From the NCBI GenBank assembly GCA_017307865.1, contig JAFKGE010000018.1, positions 110,276 to 174,275 on the forward strand: DNA of 64,000 nucleotides, written 5' to 3'. This DNA is from Burkholderiales bacterium. Its GTDB lineage: Bacteria; Pseudomonadota; Gammaproteobacteria; Burkholderiales; Burkholderiaceae_C. The notes beneath the pieces were generated by a model. It made no database searches. It was not told the origin of the DNA and saw nothing but the letters and a program-made list of their open reading frames with translations. A program made the position numbers and the translations under genes. Shown piece by piece: positions 28,560 to 37,651 of the stretch; positions within the stretch are counted from its first letter, which is position 1, and each line of letters starts with the position of its first letter.

Positions 28560-28580
28560 AAAAAGGGGCCGTGAGGCCCC
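28560..28580 (-). terminator. Rho-independent terminator of bfr
   Basis: On the minus strand, GGGGCC pairs with GGCCCC around a 4-base loop, followed by TTTTT. A further palindrome (CATGCC...GGGCATG enclosing GCCAG-C-CTGGC, 28533-28559) directly follows in the bfr direction. Confidence 0.9.
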
Positions 28581-28608
28581 GATGGGTCGATGCAGCGAGC
28601 GCGATCGA

Positions 28609-29085
28609 TCAGCTGGCTTCGCCCATCTGACTTTGCAGGTAGTTGGGCAGCCCCACCTTGGCCAGCAGCTCGATCTGCGTCTCCAGCCAGTCGATGTGCT
28701 CCTCGGTGTCGTCCAGGATGTCCTGCAGCAGGTCGCGCGAGACGTAGTCGCGCGCCGTCTCGCAGTGCGCGATGCCGTCCTTGATGGTGGCCTGCGCGGC
28801 CTGCTCCAGCTTGAGGTCGCAGGCCAGCATCTCGGGCACGTCCTCGCCCACCATCAGCTTGCCCAGGTCCTGCAGGTTGGGCAGGCCGTCCAGCATCAGG
28901 ATGCGCTCCATCAGGCGGTCGGCGTGCTTCATCTCGCCGATGGATTCCTCGTGCTCCTTCTTGGCCAGCCGTTCCAGCCCCCAGTGCCGCTGGATGCGCG
29001 CATGCAGGAAGTATTGGTTGATGGCGGTCAGCTCGTTCTTGAGCTGGGCCTGCAGGTGCTTGATGACGGTGGCGTCGCCTTTCAT
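28609..29085 (-). CDS. bfr: Bacterioferritin
   Basis: This is a 24-mer iron-storage protein, 158 residues, with the ferroxidase ligands in their E. coli positions: Glu18 ('KNELTAIN'), Glu51 and His54 ('GEMKHADR') and later the '[23 protein letters not shown]' helix that carries Glu127/His130 equivalents. Met52, the heme ligand, is present, so it is the heme-binding bacterioferritin subunit. The RBS is AAGGAG upstream of [11 protein letters not shown]. It sits next to the iron-uptake operon but has its own terminator. Confidence 0.97.
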   Translation of the reverse strand: MKGDATVIKHLQAQLKNELTAINQYFLHARIQRHWGLERLAKKEHEESIGEMKHADRLMERILMLDGLPNLQDLGKLMVGEDVPEMLACDLKLEQAAQATIKDGIAHCETARDYVSRDLLQDILDDTEEHIDWLETQIELLAKVGLPNYLQSQMGEAS

Positions 29086-29232
29086 GGGGTTCTCCTTGCG
29101 TTCGAGTCGGCAAGCGGCCCATTCTAGGAGCCGTCACCACGGGAGCCTGGCGTGCGATCGATACAGACCGCCAGTGTGTCGATTGTTGCGCCCTGCGCGT
29201 AACCCGCCTCGCGCCGCTTGTATTCGTGTGCT

Positions 29233-29251
29233 GCCGACGCGTTTTGTCGGC
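29233..29251 (+). other. Hairpin upstream of the secreted EF-hand protein gene
   Basis: GCCGAC (29233-29238) and GTCGGC (29246-29251) form a perfect 6-bp stem with a 7-base loop GCGTTTT. It lies in the 211-base gap between bfr and 29297, 46 bases before the start codon. No T-run follows, so it is not a typical terminator. It may be part of the 5' leader or an operator. Confidence 0.5.
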
Positions 29252-29296
29252 GGCGTGCCTAGACTCGGTTCACCTCGAACGAATGTGGAAATTTCA

Positions 29297-29947
29297 ATGA
29301 ATGCACTTCACAAGAGCCTGCTTGCGGTGGCCGCCGGTCTGCTGGCACTGGCGCCCCTGGGGGCGGTGCAGGCCGCCGCCCCGGCGCACGCGACCTACGC
29401 CGCGCACCTGTATCCGCTGAACACCAAGGTCGCCAAAACGGCCACCACCGGCGAGGCGCGCTTCACCATCAACGGCGAGCGGCTCACCATCGACATCCGC
29501 GTGCACGGCGCGCCGCCCGACATGGTGCACTGGCAGCACTTCCACGGTTTTGCCGACGGCCAGCAGGCGGTCTGCCCGGCCATCGGTTCGGACAAGAACG
29601 GCGACGGCATCATCGACCTGATCGAGACCGGCCAGGTGGCTGGCACCACCATGGTGCCCTTCATCACGCAGCCGGCCAGCATGGACGTGGCGCACGGCAG
29701 CTATCCGAAGGCCGATGCCCGAGGCAACTACCACTATCACGAGACGGTGTCGCTGCCGGCGCTCGAACAGGCGTTTGCCAAGGCTTTCCCCGGCCAGCAG
29801 CTCGACCTGAACAAGCGCGTGGTGTTCATCCACGGCGTGCCGGCCGGCACCGCGCTGCCCGCCAGCGTGCAATCGCTCGGGCCGATCCCGGCGCAGGTCA
29901 CGCTGCCGATCGCCTGCGGCCAAATCGAGCGCGTGGGCGCACGCTAA
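29297..29947 (+). CDS. Putative secreted protein with one EF-hand loop
   Basis: The 216-residue product has a clear Sec signal peptide (residues 1-26, ending VQA|AAP). The mature part is not assigned to a family with certainty; the beginning ('[52 protein letters not shown]') recalls CHRD-type or Cu/Zn-SOD-like beta sandwiches. A canonical 12-residue EF-hand loop [12 protein letters not shown] lies near residue 99, suggesting Ca2+ binding. His residues cluster in 'HWQHFHGF' and 'NYHYHETV', which could form a metal site. The start has a modest RBS. The 3' end overlaps the convergent crotonase gene by 4 bases. Confidence 0.75.
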   Translation: MNALHKSLLAVAAGLLALAPLGAVQAAAPAHATYAAHLYPLNTKVAKTATTGEARFTINGERLTIDIRVHGAPPDMVHWQHFHGFADGQQAVCPAIGSDKNGDGIIDLIETGQVAGTTMVPFITQPASMDVAHGSYPKADARGNYHYHETVSLPALEQAFAKAFPGQQLDLNKRVVFIHGVPAGTALPASVQSLGPIPAQVTLPIACGQIERVGAR

Positions 29948-30840
29948 GCCTTGCGCTCCATCGCTCGGATCAGCGCCTGCGCCTCGGCCCCTTCCGGAAT
30001 CGGGCGGCCGCTGTCGCGCCACTGCACCGCGGCCTTGAAGCCGTGTTCTTGCGCATGGCGGCGAAACCACATTCCTTCGGGGTTGTGGCGCGTGATGCCG
30101 TCGAACACGGTGGCCATCATTTGCGACTGCTCCAGGCCCATGGCCAGCATCACCTGGTTGGCGATCAGCTTGTGCATCTGCAGCTGGCCGATGGGCACGC
30201 CGGCGATGCGTTCGGCCAGGCGCATCACGGTCGCATCCAGCTCGGCCGCGGGCACGGCCTGGTTGGCCAGGCCCCAGTCGGCGGCGGTGCGGCCGTCGAT
30301 GATGTCGCCGGTGAACATGAGCTGCTTGGCGCGCGTGGCGCCCAGCCGATAGGTCCACATCGCCGTGGTGGGGCAGCCCCACACGCGGGTGGGCATGTAG
30401 CCGATGCGCGCGTCCTCGGCCATCACCAGCAGGTCGCAACACAGGGCGATGTCGCTGCCGCCGGCCACGGCCGCGCCGTGCACCTTGGCGATGGTCGGCT
30501 TGTGGCAGCGCCACAGGCTCATGAAGTCCTCGGTGTAGCGCTTCATCGTGCGGTAGTCGCGCATGGGGTCCCAGGGCATGGTTTCCTGCTGGCAGGGGTG
30601 CTCGATGTGCTGCTCGGCGCTGGCGGCCAGGTCGTAGCCGCCGCAAAAGCCCTTGCCCGCGCCCTCGACGACGATCACGTGCACCTCGTCGTCGTTGCCG
30701 GCCCACTCGACGGCGGCGCGGATCTCGGCCGGCATGTCGTCGCTGATGGCGTTCAGGCGCTCGGGGCGGTTGAGCAGCAGGCGCGCGATGCGCGGCTGAC
30801 GGGGGTCTTTGTCGATGCGCAGGGTGTCGAAGGCGGGCAT
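29944..30840 (-). CDS. Enoyl-CoA hydratase/isomerase (crotonase) family protein
   Basis: The 298-residue crotonase-fold protein has the first oxyanion-hole segment '[18 protein letters not shown]' near residue 60 and the second, '[27 protein letters not shown]', near 121. In the position where hydratases often carry the second Glu it has '[16 protein letters not shown]', so it may not be a classical hydratase. An insertion ('[35 protein letters not shown]') is typical of a subgroup annotated simply as crotonase/enoyl-CoA hydratase. The acyl-CoA substrate is unknown. It stands alone between divergent and convergent neighbours. Confidence 0.82.
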   Translation of the reverse strand: MPAFDTLRIDKDPRQPRIARLLLNRPERLNAISDDMPAEIRAAVEWAGNDDEVHVIVVEGAGKGFCGGYDLAASAEQHIEHPCQQETMPWDPMRDYRTMKRYTEDFMSLWRCHKPTIAKVHGAAVAGGSDIALCCDLLVMAEDARIGYMPTRVWGCPTTAMWTYRLGATRAKQLMFTGDIIDGRTAADWGLANQAVPAAELDATVMRLAERIAGVPIGQLQMHKLIANQVMLAMGLEQSQMMATVFDGITRHNPEGMWFRRHAQEHGFKAAVQWRDSGRPIPEGAEAQALIRAMERKA

Positions 30841-30907
30841 GGGGGTCTTTCGGGTGAATCGGTCATCGTAGCCGCGCGGCTGGCCCATATCGGCTATCGT
30901 CCGAGGG

Positions 30908-33598
30908 ATGCAGAACTCGTGGTTTTCCCTTGGCTGGCGCAACCTGTGGCGCGACGTGCGCGCGGGCGAATTGCGCCTGCTGGTGCTGGCGGTGGCGCTG
31001 GCGGTGGCGGCACTGACCAGTGTGGGTTTTTTCTCCGACCGCCTGCAGGGCGGGCTGCAGCGCGACGCGCGCCAGCTGCTGGGCGGCGACGTGGTGGTGG
31101 TGAGCGACCAGCCGCCCGCCGCGGCCTGGCAGGAGCGCGCGCGTGCCGACGGCCTGCAGGGCGTGCTGACGCTGAGCTTTCCGACCATGGGGCGCGCCAG
31201 CGACGCGCAGGGCGGCGCCACGCGCCTGGTGGCGCTGAAGGCGGTGGAGGGCGGCTATCCGCTGCGCGGCCAGATGCGCCTGACGCAGCAGCCGGGTGAC
31301 TTCACCGGCACGCCCACGCGCGCCATTCCGGCACGCGGCCAGGCCTGGGTCGACCCGGCGCTGCTGGAAGCCCTGGGCCTGCGCCTGGGCGACAGCGTGC
31401 TGCTGGGCGACGCCAGCTTGCGCATCGCCGCGCTGATCGCGCAGGAGCCCGACCGCGGCGCCGGCTTCATGAGCTTTGCCCCGCGCGTGATGATCAACGC
31501 CGCCGACCTGCCGGCCACCGCGCTGGTGCAGCCGGCCAGCCGCGTGACGTATCGGCTGGCGCTGGCGGGGCCGGAAGGCGCGGTGCAGCGCTTCACCGTA
31601 TGGGCCGACGCCGAGCTCAAGCAGCCCGGCGTGCGTGGCGTGCGCCTGGAGTCGCTGGCCAACGGCCGCCCGGAAATGCAGCAGACGCTGGGGCGGGCCG
31701 AGAAATTCCTCAACCTGGTGGTGCTGCTGGCGGCGCTGCTGTCGGCGGTGGCGGTGGCACTGGCGGCGCGCGCGTTTGCCGCCCGCCAGCTCGACGCCGC
31801 CGCCATGCTGCGCGTGCTGGGCCTGCCGCAGCGCACCATGGCGGGCGCGTATGCGCTGGAGTTTCTGCTGGCCGGGCTGGCGGCCAGCGCGGTGGGCATC
31901 GCGCTGGGCTGGGGGCTGCACCACGTGTTCGTCGGCCTGATGGCGGGGTTGCTGGAGGCCAGCCTGCCTGCGCCCAGCGCCTGGCCCGCGCTGGCCGGCC
32001 TGGGCCTGGGTCTGACGCTGCTGGTGGCCTTCGGCCTGCCGCCGGTGCTGCAGCTGGCGCAGGTGCCGCCGCTGCGTGTGCTGCGGCGCGACGTGGGCGC
32101 GCTCAAGGCGGCGTCGCTGGCAGTGCTGGCCCTGGGCACGCTGGGCTTTGCCGCGCTGCTGCTGGCACTGAGCGCCGACCGCACGCTGGGCCTGATCGCC
32201 GTCGGCGGCTTTGCCGGCGCCGCCGCGCTGTTCGCCGCGCTGGCCTGGGGCGCGATGGCGCTGCTGCGGCGCTCGGTGCACGAGCAGACGGCGCCGCGCT
32301 GGCTGGTGCTGGCCACGCGCCAGCTGGCCGCGCGCCCGGTGTACGCCGTGGTGCAGATCAGCAGCCTGGCGGTGGGCCTGCTGGCCCTGGTGCTGCTGGT
32401 GCTGCTGCGCACCGATCTGGTCGACAGCTGGCGCCAGGCCACGCCGCCCGACGCGCCCAACCGTTTCGTCATCAACATCATGCCCGACCAGGCCGAGGCC
32501 TTTCGCCACACCGTGCAGCAGGCGGGCGTGGGCAAGATGGACTGGTACCCCATGTTCCGCGGCCGGCTGGTGGCCGTCAATGGCGAGGCCGTGACCCCCG
32601 AGCGCTACGCCGACGACCGCGCCCGCCGCCTGGTCGAGCGCGAGTTCAACCTGTCCAACGCTGCCGAGCAGCCGCCCTACAACGAGATCGTCGCCGGCCG
32701 CTGGCAGCCCGATGAGGCGGACGCCATCAGCGTCGAGGAGGGCCTGGCGCAGACGCTGGGCCTGAAGCTGGGTGACAGCCTGCGCTTCGACATCGGCGGC
32801 ATGGAGGTCGAGGCGCGCATCACCTCGCTGCGCAAGGTGGATTGGGCGTCGATGCGGGTCAACTTCTTCGTCATGTTCCCGCGCGCCGAGATGCCCGAGC
32901 TGCCCATCACCTACATCGCCGCCTACCGGGCGCCCGAAACGTGGCCCCCACGCTCCTCTGCTTCGCATGATTCGCTGGCCTTGCAGGCCGCGCAGCCTCC
33001 GGAGTCGACCGCTCTTCAGGCTGTCCAGCCTCGCGCAGGCGAGCCTGGAGCCGCAGCCCTCAGCCCCGGGGGTGCGCCTTCCACCTTGGGGCGGCCCGGC
33101 GATGGAAGTGCCGGCTTCGACAACGCACTGGTGCGGCAGTTTCCCAACATCACCAACGTCGACACGGCGCAGTCCATCGCCCAGGTGCAGCGCGTGCTGG
33201 ACCAGGTGATCGGCGCGGTGCAGTTTTTGTTCGGCTTCACGCTGGCGGCCGGCCTGCTGGTGCTGCTTGCGGCGGTGGGGGCCACGCGCGAAGAGCGCGC
33301 GCGCGAGTTCGCCATCATGCGTGCCGTCGGCGCCAGCGGCCAGCTGTTGCGCCAGTTGCAGCGCGCCGAGCTGGCCGGCGTCGGCCTGCTGGCCGGCCTG
33401 CTGGCCAGCGTGGCCGCGATGGCGGTGGGCTGGGCGCTGGCGCGGCAGGTGTTCGACTTCAACTGGGCGCCGCCCCCCTGGGTGGTGCTGGCCAGCGCGC
33501 TGGCTGGCGCGCTGCTGGCGCTGGCAGCGGGCTGGTGGAGCCTGCGCGAGGTGCTGCGCCGGCCGGTGGTGCAGACGCTGCGCCAGGCCACGGATTGA
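30908..33598 (+). CDS. FtsX-family ABC transporter permease (YbbP-like) with repeat-derived insert
   Basis: This 896-residue inner-membrane protein has an N-terminal membrane segment (about 20-40), a MacB-like periplasmic domain, FtsX permease blocks around residues 265-480, and a second periplasmic domain followed by a C-terminal FtsX block from about 765. It resembles the YbbP permease that works with ATPase YbbA, but no ybbA or tesA gene adjoins it. Residues about 678-740 (nt 32940-33120) are Ser/Pro/Gln-rich, lack similarity to the rest and look like an in-frame DNA repeat placed between 'YIAAYRAPE' and '[16 protein letters not shown]'. Export of lipids or lipoproteins is the family-level guess. 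Confidence 0.82.
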   Translation: MQNSWFSLGWRNLWRDVRAGELRLLVLAVALAVAALTSVGFFSDRLQGGLQRDARQLLGGDVVVVSDQPPAAAWQERARADGLQGVLTLSFPTMGRASDAQGGATRLVALKAVEGGYPLRGQMRLTQQPGDFTGTPTRAIPARGQAWVDPALLEALGLRLGDSVLLGDASLRIAALIAQEPDRGAGFMSFAPRVMINAADLPATALVQPASRVTYRLALAGPEGAVQRFTVWADAELKQPGVRGVRLESLANGRPEMQQTLGRAEKFLNLVVLLAALLSAVAVALAARAFAARQLDAAAMLRVLGLPQRTMAGAYALEFLLAGLAASAVGIALGWGLHHVFVGLMAGLLEASLPAPSAWPALAGLGLGLTLLVAFGLPPVLQLAQVPPLRVLRRDVGALKAASLAVLALGTLGFAALLLALSADRTLGLIAVGGFAGAAALFAALAWGAMALLRRSVHEQTAPRWLVLATRQLAARPVYAVVQISSLAVGLLALVLLVLLRTDLVDSWRQATPPDAPNRFVINIMPDQAEAFRHTVQQAGVGKMDWYPMFRGRLVAVNGEAVTPERYADDRARRLVEREFNLSNAAEQPPYNEIVAGRWQPDEADAISVEEGLAQTLGLKLGDSLRFDIGGMEVEARITSLRKVDWASMRVNFFVMFPRAEMPELPITYIAAYRAPETWPPRSSASHDSLALQAAQPPESTALQAVQPRAGEPGAAALSPGGAPSTLGRPGDGSAGFDNALVRQFPNITNVDTAQSIAQVQRVLDQVIGAVQFLFGFTLAAGLLVLLAAVGATREERAREFAIMRAVGASGQLLRQLQRAELAGVGLLAGLLASVAAMAVGWALARQVFDFNWAPPPWVVLASALAGALLALAAGWWSLREVLRRPVVQTLRQATD
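32940..33120. repeat. Likely repeat-derived in-frame insertion inside the YbbP-like gene
   Basis: About 180 bases beginning GTGGCCCCCACGCTCC and ending CTTGGGGCGGCCCGGCGATGG interrupt an otherwise conserved periplasmic domain. The ends are partly complementary (GGCCCCCA / TTGGGGCGGCC), and the inside has the internal inverted pair CTCGCGCAGGCGAG. The encoded residues are low-complexity. The reading frame is preserved. Confidence 0.55.
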
Positions 33599-33660
33599 AA
33601 CCAGCCGCTACACTGCCGCCAGTCCGCCGTCCTTGCCGGGATGGGCTGGAGCCTGAACCG

Positions 33661-34524
33661 ATGCCCGACAACGATTTTTCTTCCCCACCGCCGCCGCGCC
33701 CGCGCCGCAAGGGCATCTACGTGCTGCCCAACATGATCACGCTGGCGGCGCTGTTCGGCGGTTTCTACGCCATCGTGATGGCCATGAACGGCCACTTCGG
33801 CCTGGCCACGGCCGGCATCTTCGCGGCCATGGTGCTCGACAGCCTGGACGGCCGCGTGGCGCGCATGACGCACACGCAAAGCGCGTTCGGCGAGCAGATG
33901 GATTCGCTGTCGGACATGGTCAGCTTCGGCGCCGCGCCGGCGCTGGTGGCCTACATGTGGGCGCTGCAGCCGCTGGGCAAGGCCGGCTGGTTCGCCGCCT
34001 TCGTCTACTGCGCCTGCGCGGCGCTGCGCCTGGCGCGCTTCAACGTCAACACGGCGGTGGTGGACAAGCGCTACTTCCAGGGCCTGCCTTCGCCGGCGGC
34101 GGCGGCCCTGGTGGCCGGCTTCATCTGGCTGACCAGCGCCATGCTGGAGGCGCAGCGCGACGTGCCGCTGTTTCGCGAGCTGCTCTCGATGCTGGGCGGG
34201 CAGCGCGTGGCGCGCGGCGACTTCGCCTGGCTGATGTTCGCCATCACCCTGTTTGCCGGCCTGACCATGGTCACCAACACGCCGTACTACAGCTTCAAGG
34301 ACATGCGCGGCGCGCGCAGCGTGCCCTTCGTGGTGCTGGTGCTGGCGGCGCTGCTGATCGCGGTCATCAGCATCGAGCCGGCCACCATCCTGTTCCTGCT
34401 GTTCGTGGGCTACGCGCTGTCGGGCTACGTCATCTACGCCTGGCGCAAGGCCAAGGGCGAGCCGGTCAGCATCGTCAGCACCTCGACCGACGAGCCCGAC
34501 GAGCGCGGCCTGCACGGCGACTGA
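33661..34524 (+). CDS. pssA: CDP-diacylglycerol-serine O-phosphatidyltransferase
   Basis: This enzyme makes phosphatidylserine, the precursor of phosphatidylethanolamine, at the inner membrane. The CDP-alcohol phosphotransferase motif D-G-x2-A-R-x8-G-x3-D-x3-D is complete: Asp63, Gly64, Ala67, Arg68, Gly77, Asp81 and Asp85. The 287-residue protein has about seven membrane segments, as expected for the gram-positive-type (subclass II) enzyme found in most betaproteobacteria. The start ATG 33661 is preferred over upstream in-frame codons. Its neighbour is leuA, as in other Burkholderiales. Confidence 0.95.
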   Translation: MPDNDFSSPPPPRPRRKGIYVLPNMITLAALFGGFYAIVMAMNGHFGLATAGIFAAMVLDSLDGRVARMTHTQSAFGEQMDSLSDMVSFGAAPALVAYMWALQPLGKAGWFAAFVYCACAALRLARFNVNTAVVDKRYFQGLPSPAAAALVAGFIWLTSAMLEAQRDVPLFRELLSMLGGQRVARGDFAWLMFAITLFAGLTMVTNTPYYSFKDMRGARSVPFVVLVLAALLIAVISIEPATILFLLFVGYALSGYVIYAWRKAKGEPVSIVSTSTDEPDERGLHGD

Positions 34525-34540
34525 CGCGCGCCGGCTGTGC

Positions 34541-34546
34541 TATATT
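34541..34546 (+). promoter_or_regulatory. Candidate -10 box of leuA leader transcript
   Basis: TATATT lies nine bases before the leader-peptide ATG, immediately after the pssA stop. No good -35 hexamer is visible at 16-18 bases upstream. The short distance means that the leader mRNA would start almost at its ATG. Confidence 0.45.
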
Positions 34547-34554
34547 TTGTGCCC

Positions 34555-34611
34555 ATGAACCATTCGCTCGCCCTACGACTACTGGCCGTGCCAAACGGGC
34601 AGGTGCGATAG
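34555..34611 (+). CDS. leuL: Leucine-rich leader peptide of leuA
   Basis: The 18-codon reading frame encodes [18 protein letters not shown]. Four of six consecutive codons (5, 7, 9 and 10) are Leu: CTC, CTA, CTA and CTG. CTA is very rare in this GC-rich genome, and slow decoding is expected when charged tRNA-Leu is scarce. The frame lies directly before an antiterminator/terminator pair and leuA, as in known amino-acid-biosynthesis leaders. There is no strong RBS, since the ATG is close to the presumed transcript start. Confidence 0.75.
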   Translation: MNHSLALRLLAVPNGQVR

Positions 34612-34670
34612 CGCGCGCGAGTTTTCCAGCAAAGGCCCGTTTGCACCCGCAGCGGGCCTTTTTGTTTGGC
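34592..34670 (+). promoter_or_regulatory. Transcription attenuator of leuA (alternative stem-loops)
   Basis: The terminator stem AAAGGCCCG (34631-34639) pairs with CGGGCCTTT (34653-34661), followed by TTTTGTTT. The antiterminator CAAACGGGC (34592-34600) is perfectly complementary over 9 bases to GCCCGTTTG (34635-34643), which includes the 5' arm of the terminator. A small competing hairpin TGCC-AAACG-GGCA (34589-34601) would hide the antiterminator when the leader is fully translated. Ribosome stalling at the Leu codons would favour antitermination and leuA expression. Confidence 0.8.
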
Positions 34671-34723
34671 GCAGACATTTTGCTCGCGGGTGCTCCACCC
34701 AGACCCCACTCGGAGATTGCCTC

Positions 34724-36262
34724 ATGACCGACCAGCTCATCATTTTCGACACCACCTTGCGCGACGGCGAGCAGTCGCCCGGCGCCAGCATGACCAAGGA
34801 CGAGAAGCTGCGCATCGCGCGCCAGCTCGAGCGCCTGAAGGTGAACGTGATCGAGGCCGGCTTTGCCGCCAGCAGCAATGGTGACTTCGAGTGCGTGCAG
34901 GCCATCGCGCGCGCCGTCAAGGATTCCACCGTGTGCTCGCTGGCGCGCGCCAACGACCGCGACATCGCGCGCGCCGCCGAGGCGCTCAAGGGCAGCGACA
35001 ACGCGCGCATCCACATCTTCATCGCCACCAGCCCGCTGCACATGGAGAAAAAGCTGCGCATGACGCCCGAGGAGGTGTTCGAGCAGGCCAAGCTGGCGGT
35101 GCGCTTTGCGCGCAACCTGCAGGGCGACATCGAGTTCAGTGCCGAGGATGGCTACCGCAGCGACATGGACTTTCTGGCGCGCGTGTGCGAGGCCGCGATC
35201 CGCGAGGGCGCCACCACCATCAACATTCCCGACACCGTGGGCTACGCCATTCCCGAGCTGTACGGCAACTTCCTCAAGACGCTGCGCGAAAAGGTGCCCA
35301 ACAGCGACCAGGCGGTCTGGTCGGTGCACTGCCACAACGACCTGGGCATGGCGGTGGCCAACTCGCTGGCGGGCGTCAAGCTGGGCGGCGCGCGCCAGAT
35401 CGAATGCACCATCAACGGCCTGGGCGAGCGCGCGGGCAACTGCTCGCTCGAGGAGGTGGTGATGGCGGTGAAGACCCGCCGGGACTACTTCGGCCTGGAC
35501 GTCGGCATCGACACCTCGCAGATCCTGGCCGCCAGCAAGATGGTCAGCTCCACCACCGGCTTTGTCGTGCAGCCCAACAAGGCCGTGGTCGGCGCCAATG
35601 CCTTCGCGCATGCCAGCGGCATCCACCAGGACGGCGTGCTGAAGGCGCGCGACACCTACGAGATCATGCGCGCCGAAGACGTGGGCTGGAGCACCAACAA
35701 GATCGTGCTGGGCAAGCTCTCGGGTCGCAATGCCTTCAAGCAGCGCCTGCAGGAGCTGGGCGTGGAGCTGGAGTCCGAGGGCGAGGTGATGGCCGCGTTT
35801 GCCAAGTTCAAGGAACTGGCCGACCGCAAGAGCGAGATCTTCGACGAGGACATCCTGGCGCTGGTGAGCGACGAAAGCGTGCAGGGCGAAAAAGAGCACT
35901 ACGGCTTCATCTCGCTGGCGCAGCACAGCGAAACCGGCGAGCAGCCGCACGCCGAGATCGTCTTCACCGCGGCCGGCAAGGAGGTGCGCAGCCAGGCCGA
36001 CGGCAACGGCCCGGTCGACGCATCGCTGAAAGCCATCGAGGCGCACGTGAAAAGCGGCGCCGAGATGGTGCTGTATTCGGTCAACGCCATCAGCGGCAAC
36101 ACCGATGCGCAGGGCGAGGTCACGGTGCGGCTGCAAAATGCCGGGCGCGTGGTCAACGGCGTGGGGGCCGACCCCGACATCATCGTCGCGTCAGCCAAGG
36201 CATATCTGAGCGCTCTCAACAAGTTGCACAGCAAATCGGATCGAATCGCGGCGCAAGGCTAG
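34724..36262 (+). CDS. leuA: 2-Isopropylmalate synthase
   Basis: This enzyme catalyses the first committed step of leucine synthesis, acetyl-CoA plus 2-oxoisovalerate to 2-isopropylmalate. The HMGL-like TIM barrel carries '[19 protein letters not shown]' at residues 4-22, '[19 protein letters not shown]' near 203 with the metal-binding HxH type ligands, and '[22 protein letters not shown]' near 229. A C-terminal LeuA regulatory domain from about residue 390 allows leucine feedback. Length is 512 residues, the usual size for LeuA type 1. The gene is preceded by an attenuator leader and followed by a strong terminator. Confidence 0.97.
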   Translation: MTDQLIIFDTTLRDGEQSPGASMTKDEKLRIARQLERLKVNVIEAGFAASSNGDFECVQAIARAVKDSTVCSLARANDRDIARAAEALKGSDNARIHIFIATSPLHMEKKLRMTPEEVFEQAKLAVRFARNLQGDIEFSAEDGYRSDMDFLARVCEAAIREGATTINIPDTVGYAIPELYGNFLKTLREKVPNSDQAVWSVHCHNDLGMAVANSLAGVKLGGARQIECTINGLGERAGNCSLEEVVMAVKTRRDYFGLDVGIDTSQILAASKMVSSTTGFVVQPNKAVVGANAFAHASGIHQDGVLKARDTYEIMRAEDVGWSTNKIVLGKLSGRNAFKQRLQELGVELESEGEVMAAFAKFKELADRKSEIFDEDILALVSDESVQGEKEHYGFISLAQHSETGEQPHAEIVFTAAGKEVRSQADGNGPVDASLKAIEAHVKSGAEMVLYSVNAISGNTDAQGEVTVRLQNAGRVVNGVGADPDIIVASAKAYLSALNKLHSKSDRIAAQG

Positions 36263-36295
36263 GGTTTTCACCGACTCTTTGGTGGCCGCTTCAAT

Positions 36296-36336
36296 AAAGA
36301 TGCGCAACTGATTGTTGTTGCGTATCTTTTTTTGTT
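36296..36336 (+). terminator. Rho-independent terminator of leuA
   Basis: A 13-base arm AAAGATGCGCAAC pairs with GTTGCGTATCTTT (one G-T pair) around an 8-base loop, followed by a long T-rich run. It begins 34 bases after the leuA stop. Confidence 0.95.
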
Positions 36337-36378
36337 TTTGTACACTGGCGCCCAGCTTTTGTTCTGGCTCGGGGTTCA

Positions 36379-37584
36379 ATGATGCGCAAATGGGTGGCAA
36401 CAGGCGGGTGGGCGGCAGGCCTGCGCGGATGGACCGGGGCGGTGCTGCTGGCCGTGCTGGCGCTGTTGCCGTTCTCGCCCGCCCAGGCCGCGGGCAAGAA
36501 ACACACCCAGGCCGCCACCAGCCACCGCGCTCCGGGCAAGGCCGCCAAGGCGCATCCCGCAAAGGCCCATCCGGCCAAGGCCGGCACCGCCCAGCGCAAG
36601 ACCGAATCCAAGGCCAGCCGCCGCGGCGCGCGCGTCTCGGCCAAGCTGGGCGGGCGGCCCACCGCCGCCGAGCGGCGCCATGGCAAGGCCCGCGTGGCCT
36701 CCAGGACCAACCGCCTGTCGCTGCGCGAGAAGACGGCCCGTGCCACGCGCGAGGAGCCGCCGGCGCGCCTGTCCTTCGGCCAGATGGCGGGCCTGCACGA
36801 GGTCGCGGGCCCGCTGGGCCTCAAATCCAGCGTGGCGCTGGTGGTGGACCAGGACACGCACCAGGTGCTGCTGGGCAAGAACGAGCACGCCGTGCTGCCC
36901 ATCGCCTCGCTGACCAAGCTGATGACCGGCATGGTGGTGTCGGAGGCGCACCTGCCGATGGACCAGGTCATCACCATCACCGACGAGGACGTCGACACCG
37001 AGAAGAACAGCCGCTCGCGCCTGACCGTGGGCACCGAGCTGTCGCGCGGCGAGCTGCTGCATCTGGCGCTGATGTCCAGCGAAAACCGCGCCGCCCATGC
37101 GCTGGGGCGCACCTTTCCGGGCGGGCTGAACTACTTCGTGTCGCTGATGAACGCGCGCGCCCAGCAGCTGGGCATGAAGGACACGCGCTACGTCGAGCCG
37201 ACCGGCCTGTCCAGCGCCAACCAGTCCAGCGCGCAGGACTTGGCGCTGCTGGTGAACGCCGCCTACCAGAACCCGCAGCTGCGCGAACTCACCACCTCGC
37301 CCAGCCACGAGGTGGCGGTCGGCCACCGCCTGCTTCAGTTCAACAACACCAATGGCCTGGTCAAGAGCCCCGAGTGGGACATCGGCCTGCAAAAGACCGG
37401 CTTCATCAACGAGGCCGGCCGCTGCCTGGTGATGCAGACGCGCATCGCGGGGCGCAAGCTGATCATGGTGTTCCTGGATTCGGCCGGCAAGTACAGCCGC
37501 ATTGCCGACGCCGAGCGCGTGCGCCGCTGGGTGGAGATGCTGCCGCACCCCAGCACGGTGGCCGGCCACGGCTTTGCCGGTTGA
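36379..37584 (+). CDS. pbpG: D-alanyl-D-alanine endopeptidase, PBP7/PbpG type
   Basis: This is a periplasmic serine peptidase that cuts peptidoglycan cross-links. The signal peptide spans about residues 1-38. A long Lys/Ala/Arg-rich linker (about 39-125) follows and probably binds the negatively charged wall or DNA-like polymers. The S11 domain has the SxxK motif 'IASLTKLMTGM' near residue 176, the SxN motif 'SSENRAAHAL' near 235 and KTG in 'LQKTGFINEAGRCLV' near 340. Length is 401 residues; the linker makes it longer than E. coli PBP7. The start could be either of two adjacent ATGs. Confidence 0.92.
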   Translation: MMRKWVATGGWAAGLRGWTGAVLLAVLALLPFSPAQAAGKKHTQAATSHRAPGKAAKAHPAKAHPAKAGTAQRKTESKASRRGARVSAKLGGRPTAAERRHGKARVASRTNRLSLREKTARATREEPPARLSFGQMAGLHEVAGPLGLKSSVALVVDQDTHQVLLGKNEHAVLPIASLTKLMTGMVVSEAHLPMDQVITITDEDVDTEKNSRSRLTVGTELSRGELLHLALMSSENRAAHALGRTFPGGLNYFVSLMNARAQQLGMKDTRYVEPTGLSSANQSSAQDLALLVNAAYQNPQLRELTTSPSHEVAVGHRLLQFNNTNGLVKSPEWDIGLQKTGFINEAGRCLVMQTRIAGRKLIMVFLDSAGKYSRIADAERVRRWVEMLPHPSTVAGHGFAG

Positions 37585-37587
37585 TAT

Positions 37588-37650
37588 TGCTGTCGATTGA
37601 ATAGCTACCTACGCTTTTCTGGCACTGGCTACACCCCGATTTGACTCTGA
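37588..37650 (-). repeat. Divergent copy of the dispersed repeat
   Basis: On the minus strand it reads AGTCAAATCGGGGTGTAGCC, then GTGCCAGAAAAGCGTAGGTAGCTATTC. The opening block and the AGCTAT end match the family, and the middle has drifted. It fills the gap between pbpG and the convergent iclR gene. Confidence 0.6.
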
Positions 37651-37651
37651 A

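Noticed and set aside
29944..31221. Longer 425-codon version of the crotonase gene
   Set aside because: The extra N-terminal codons run antisense through the next gene's start region and have no family similarity. ATG at 30838-30840 gives a normal crotonase.
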